Of a stretch of DNA of 64,000 nucleotides, positions 60,101 to 64,000 are shown in pieces. Under the pieces are notes generated by a model. It searched no databases. It saw nothing but the letters and a program-made list of their open reading frames with translations, and was not told the DNA's origin. The position numbers were made by a program, and so were the translations under genes. The stretch's first letter is position 1; each line of letters opens with the position of its first letter. The stretch is from Alnus glutinosa (Eukaryota > Streptophyta > Magnoliopsida > Fagales > Betulaceae): NCBI RefSeq assembly GCF_958979055.1, contig NC_084899.1:23193501-23257500 (forward strand), written 5' to 3'.

Positions 60101-62189
60101 AACATGAATCAAGAACTTAACCTTCTTCTTCCAGTGGCAGACCCTCCTCAGCTGCCTCTACCCCAGATTCAGGCACATATGAAAATGCAGAGTTTGAATG
60201 CTGAGCAGCAGGCTGTGGCGTATGATTCCACTCTGAAGTAGCTGAAGTAATTGGAGCACTTCTGTAGAAAGGTGGCTGGGTAGCAACTGATGATCCAGGC
60301 TGCCCACTAGAAACTCGCAGCTAGCAAGTTCCAACCATTAAAAACAACACAGGAAATCAATAAGTCAATTAATCCAACACAAACTAGTAAATTCCAAATT
60401 TTTTAACAATCAACAACAAATCCAGCACTATTCATTGAAAAAAAAAATCCAGCGCTAGTAAAATAAAGTATATATACATAAATACCAACAAATACATACA
60501 AAACGTATAAATACAAGTTCCACTCCTGCATAAATCAGTTTCTGTAATAATCAATGGCAAACACCCAACCCCTCCTATGTTGACTCACATGCATGTTTCT
60601 GTTCCTGCAATTCATTTATGTTCAATTTGCAAATAGCTTCTACGACCCCAGTTTCTCACTCATATAGATGGTTTTGTTCCCATCAATTATGCCCAGCTCC
60701 TCAAATTATTAATGCATCCAATAACGTTTGATGAGACTCAAAGGGTTGTGTAGCTCAAACAATAAACATCTTTTGACCATTTCATGTAACTTGATAAGAA
60801 TGCATCAAATAAAGAACACATATAAGTTAAAAGCCTACTGGAATAAAGCTTCGATCTGGGAAAATAGCACATGCAAAGGCACAAGTGAAACCACCATGCT
60901 CACACACATGCAGAGGCACATCGGCCAAAGACAAGTGCAGCAGTACATTTGAAAATGCACACAAAGAGAGGCACAGGTAAACAAACCCCCAAGCCACCCA
61001 CACACTCTTGTAATGGAAGAGGTGCATACAATAGAAGCGTAAGTTTTCTTTGGTGCCTCTCCCAAAGGTTCCTCCACAGCTGCAGCTGGGGCTTCATGCA
61101 CAGTGTTTACCATGCTTTGAAGTGAAACAGATGTCTCCTCTGCAGGAGTTTCCTCCACGACAACTTCACTCTCATAGTCCTCTTGCAGCTGTTGCTCTGG
61201 TAGACTATACTTATCAACTGGATCGTCTTCTATATGGATTGAGTTCACGTACTCCCGAGCCTCATCCTCCAAAACATAGTCTGAAACTGCTAAAACCATG
61301 GGGTTAAAAGAAAACGAAGAAAAGAAACAAGAACAGCAAAAGGGCAACATTTTCTCCCATTAGAGAATCTAGAAGAGCTAGATGCCAATAACTGCAAAAA
61401 GGAAATTTCTCAGAGATTACTTATCAAAAAAATAAAAAAATTCTCAAAGATTAGGATTGGTTGTATAGTTCAACCAATTAATGAATATGTCTACCTTCCA
61501 TATTAATATTCCAACACCAACAAAAGGGGAAAAAATAACTACATGCCCACAGTTCACAAGAAAAAACATACTACCTCAATTACAAATACTATTCATGACT
61601 TTGATAATTATGCCTTACACTAGTAACGGCAAAAAGAACCCATGATTCTATTAGACTAAACACATGCAAAACTATTAAACATGGTCTAGAGCTGTGAAAA
61701 CTTGATAACTGAGTTGAAAGGCCAAAGACTAGGGCACTCAAAACTTGTATACTAATTTAACTGGACATCTGCATCATAGAATTAGGTTGAGCAATACAAA
61801 TCTAATATGAAACCTACTGGGTTCCAATTACAAAATCTTCAACAATAGTAATTAACCAGCCTCACAGGAAAGGCATTACCTGGTGGCTCCGGAAGAGGGC
61901 TAGAAGCATTCAGTTGGGTGTCATATTTGCTTTCCGATGGAATGGGTACTTGATGTTGGCACGTTATCCCCTCATCAATGAACTGGAAGATATCATTGAG
62001 AACAAAGTAACCTTTCTCTTGAGGAGCCAGAAAAAAGGTCTGAACAAATTTTCTCCTTCCACTGAAATCCCTGGTTTTAACCAATCCTGAAACCATCACC
62101 AGGACACCTCCATTCAAAGAATCAAGAGAGTTGATTGTTTTGATCTCAATTGCAGTAAAATTTAGTGACAGTATAAGTGTATGAATTTC
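54184..62189 (-). CDS. G3BP-like NTF2-RRM-RGG protein, 3' seven exons (5' partial)
   Basis: Plant homologue of the stress-granule protein G3BP; binds RNA and assembles in stress granules. Exons seen: 62189-61880, 61289-61030, 60320-60122, 59813-59692, 59610-59545, 57935-57854, 54332-54184; GT/AG, 1188 nt, 395 residues, frame kept throughout. It begins inside the NTF2-like domain (EIHTLILSLNFTAIEIKTINSLD ... KFVQTFFLAPQEKGYFVLNDIFQFIDE), then an acidic Pro/Glu linker, a KKTYASILRVSSGQPG segment, an RRM with RNP2 VYVRNL and RNP1-like CYAFVEFED, and an RGG-type tail (GGRRGGRGRGSYQ ... YNRVRGNDFYQRGSR). The start and first part of NTF2 (about 60-75 residues) are not between 62190 and 64000; that stretch is intron with a LINE, so the 5' exon(s) lie beyond the window. 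Confidence 0.92.
55673..55924. mobile_element. MITE family C, copy 2
   Basis: Ends GTTACATTTAGTACGCAGAA / TTTTGCATACCAAACGTAAC. The interior has AATAGAATAGCC and GGAATGAAATAGCC, shared with 24137-24354. Confidence 0.75.
56050..57640 (-). mobile_element. Decayed LINE ORF1 in the G3BP intron
   Basis: Minus-strand stretches read like the gag-like ORF1 of plant L1 LINEs: MSFADVLGKEVQLQK near 57480, a Lys/Pro-rich piece KKLGPPPLVKHKPTFVMNSR near 56690, and a C-terminal piece near 56250. They lie in different frames with stops, so it is a pseudogene. A family B MITE is inserted at 56819-57091. No reverse transcriptase seen. Confidence 0.65.
56819..57091. mobile_element. MITE family B, copy 4, nested in a LINE
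   Basis: Ends GGCCCTGTTTGGCAA / TTGCCAAACAGGGCC are a perfect 15-bp inverted pair. The interior GATGTGATATAAAGTTAAAAG and AATAGTAATAAAAAATTGTT matches the other copies. The most intact ends of the family here. Confidence 0.85.
57936..59544 (-). other. G3BP intron with GC-rich block and LINE end
   Basis: Intron between the two RRM exons. 58430-58775 is GC-richer with repeated GGCGGAGGTGCGAGATCT and GTGCAAATTCTTGCACC-type words, origin unknown. A short LINE fragment at 58776-59055 follows. A run at 58095-58117. Confidence 0.65.
58776..59055 (-). mobile_element. 5'-truncated LINE insertion with target duplication
   Basis: On the minus strand the 3' end is the GTGTACTTAAGGGCGTCTTACGC-type block (split here by the display limit into GTGTACTTAAGGGC and GTCTTACGC) with a poly-A tail (T run at 58776-58783 on +). 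Upstream is the ORF1/ORF2-type piece reading like LECSINYDAKGISS. Flanks CACCCTTATCCATGT (58761-58775) and CACCCTTGTCCATGT (59056-59070) are a 15-bp duplication with one mismatch. Contains a G15 run at 59034-59048. Confidence 0.82.
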
Positions 62190-62723
62190 CTGCAGAAAAG
62201 AAAAAAACCAATATTAATTAACATGGAGAAAATATAAAGCGGGGATTAAGAAACATATTAGTTCATAAAGCAAAAGACACATGGAGAGTAAAGGATGACA
62301 AAATTAAAATTTAAGGAACAGCTATAGTTGTTAATCAACATCCAAAAGATATTATGCCATAACTAACATTTCCAATAGATATATAAACAACCCAGTTAAT
62401 CGCAAATTAATGACAAGAAAAGAATCAACTGGCGATGGGAAACCATTTGTAGGTACTAAAGAATATGGATGACACATATTGGAATATTGGGTCATCAATG
62501 AAACCAGCTGGGTGACTGCATACAAGGTAATAAGATCTAAATTTACACATGCAGACAGGCACATGCACAATATAAACTTGGAAATATTAAAACATAAATC
62601 AGAAAAAAGCCCCTTAATTGACTCATTTTCAGCTTCCTAATATATCTCCTCTAATTACCAATGCTACTCGCACTAAGTCAAACATTTAATTATATACTCC
62701 AACAATATGATGCATCTTAAGGC
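62190..62723 (-). other. G3BP intron sequence
   Basis: AT-rich. I searched the minus strand for the missing start of the NTF2 domain (aromatic-rich YY and HQFY-type motifs) and found none. Confidence 0.6.
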
Positions 62724-64000
62724 TTTTTTTTTTTTTATAGGTAATAAACAAAATAGCATTAAAAAGTGTAAAAGGCGCCCCTAAGCATACAGGAAGTATA
62801 CAAAAAGGACACCACAAAAAAAAAAAAAAAACCCGAAAAACCCGAAAGAAGAATTCTACATCAAACCCCCAACTTCTTGCCTCTAACCCGGCTAGAACCC
62901 ACTCCCCTAGCATCGAAATTAACAGAACATTCTAGATTCTTGACCTCTCTTTTCCCCTTTTTCCTTTTTATCTCCTTAACCTTCTTAGAAGGGGAATCAG
63001 AGTCATAGCGCTCATCCTCAATCAAAGTCAAAAAATCCAGAAATCCCTTCTGATCAGATCCCACAAACGAAACCCCCATCGTGTGAAAACACGACCTACT
63101 ATCTTTCACTACCCTGGGGTAAACAACAACACTTTCCTTCGGATCAATCCACTTTGAAGATTCCCCACCTCAAAGACCCCAGATGACAAACCGGGTAACT
63201 GGGGGTACCCAAACACCGAGGAGAACGGCCTTGGCCACTAAGGAAACAAGACCCATTGAAAATGGGGAATGGAAGCCGAAACCTCGGGAGGACCTCCGAA
63301 CCTCCCAAAAAGAGGAACCCCACCAAAACTCCTCACCAAGGCAGGGGCAACCGAATGCACCACTGCCTGCCGAAGGAGAGATCCTAAAGGAGCACCAGAA
63401 GCAACGCCGACGGAAGCAAGCCCAACACCGCCTGACGAGGCACCAGGCTCACCAAACTGAAATTCCTCAACACCCGACCTCACCAAGACAGAGCCAGCCG
63501 ACGGAAGAACCACTGCCTGCCGATGGATGAGCCCTGAACCGGAAAAACTTGAAACCATAGAAGACCGCACCCCAGAAGGAAGATCACTCAGAAGCACCGG
63601 AGGACGCAACACCGGCGCCGGAAGGGGGGGAAGAACGGTAGCCTGATTGACGGACTCGACCACTGGAATGAGCTGCCAACCCCTAGAACCCACCCGAAAT
63701 GTGACAGACCCAGATCCACCCCAGGATCTGCCGCCAATGTCATGTCCTGCCAAAGAGCACTCCCATGGACTTCCGCCGAACGCTGAAGACACCCCGGACC
63801 CGATCCCCGCCCCGAAATCGCACCAAAAACCGAAGACAGCTTATGGCCCGAAACAGCGTCCAACTTGGCATTGGGCTTAATCACTTTATCCCCAGCCCGA
63901 AACCCTTTAAAAACAGACTTAACCCTCTTAAGCACCCGGCCCGCCACAAAACCCACCCTACATTTAAACCCAAACAAAGACTTAGAGCCCAACTTTTTCG
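62724..64000 (-). mobile_element. Internally deleted LINE, continues past the right edge
   Basis: The minus-strand 3' end has a poly-A tail (T run 62724-62736 on +) preceded by the typical LINE end block with GTATACTTCCTGTATGC. Directly upstream is ORF1-type coding DNA: SKKVKEIKRKKGKREVKNLE near 62900-63000, then VTFRVGSRGWQLIPV near 63700 and KSLFGFKCRVGFVAGRV near 63950, in different frames. The whole reverse transcriptase ORF2 is missing between the ORF1 end and the tail. It sits in an intron of the G3BP-like gene, same strand. Confidence 0.78.

Noticed and set aside
62352-62570. Candidate for the missing NTF2 start exon of the G3BP-like gene
   Set aside because: No NTF2-like motif in any minus-strand frame, stops in the alternatives and no suitable splice phase.

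Overview
This window is plant nuclear DNA, most likely from a woody eudicot. The signs are introns with GT/AG borders, an AT-rich background dense in foldback elements (MITEs), LINE and SINE fragments, and nine gene families typical of angiosperms. A rosid, perhaps one of the Fagales, is my guess from the general character of the repeats; nothing in the sequence proves it.

Layout from left to right: (1) 3' part of a subtilase of the SDD1/SBT1.2 type (+, cut by the left edge); (2) PSB28, a chloroplast photosystem II assembly factor (-, two exons); (3) an ~8 kb gene-free stretch holding several MITEs, among them a 762-bp element with a GC-rich array of 105-bp palindromic units; (4) TH2, a TenA/HAD thiamin-monophosphate phosphatase (+, six exons); (5) ~4.4 kb of intergenic DNA with a 159-bp tandem repeat; (6) an LRR receptor kinase orthologous in sequence to MIK1/PXL2 (+, two exons, four-codon uORF); (7) an Aux/IAA repressor of the IAA11/12/13 type (-, five exons); (8) ~4.7 kb with a 616-bp foldback transposon and a GC-rich G-box island; (9) a mitochondrial COA1/TIM21-like membrane protein (-, four exons, SINE in intron 3); (10) a DUF946/Vps62 protein (-, two exons); (11) ~6 kb of nested MITEs; (12) a TPR protein (+, three coding exons, probable 5'-UTR intron); (13) a G3BP-like NTF2-RRM-RGG protein (-, seven exons seen, 5' end outside the right edge) whose introns are full of LINE debris.

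The genes form no operon or recognisable pathway cluster; they are independent plant genes with roles in proteolysis, photosystem assembly, thiamin salvage, peptide signalling, auxin response, respiratory-complex assembly and stress granules. For every multi-exon gene the proposed splice junctions restore one continuous frame, and the exon sums are multiples of three. Most of the remaining DNA is transposon-derived. Several elements still carry perfect target-site duplications, so their borders are exact. I found no convincing new multi-gene system; the most unusual structures are the transposons that share a GGTGGCC-type palindromic core, and a 32-bp perfect hairpin in the TPR gene leader.
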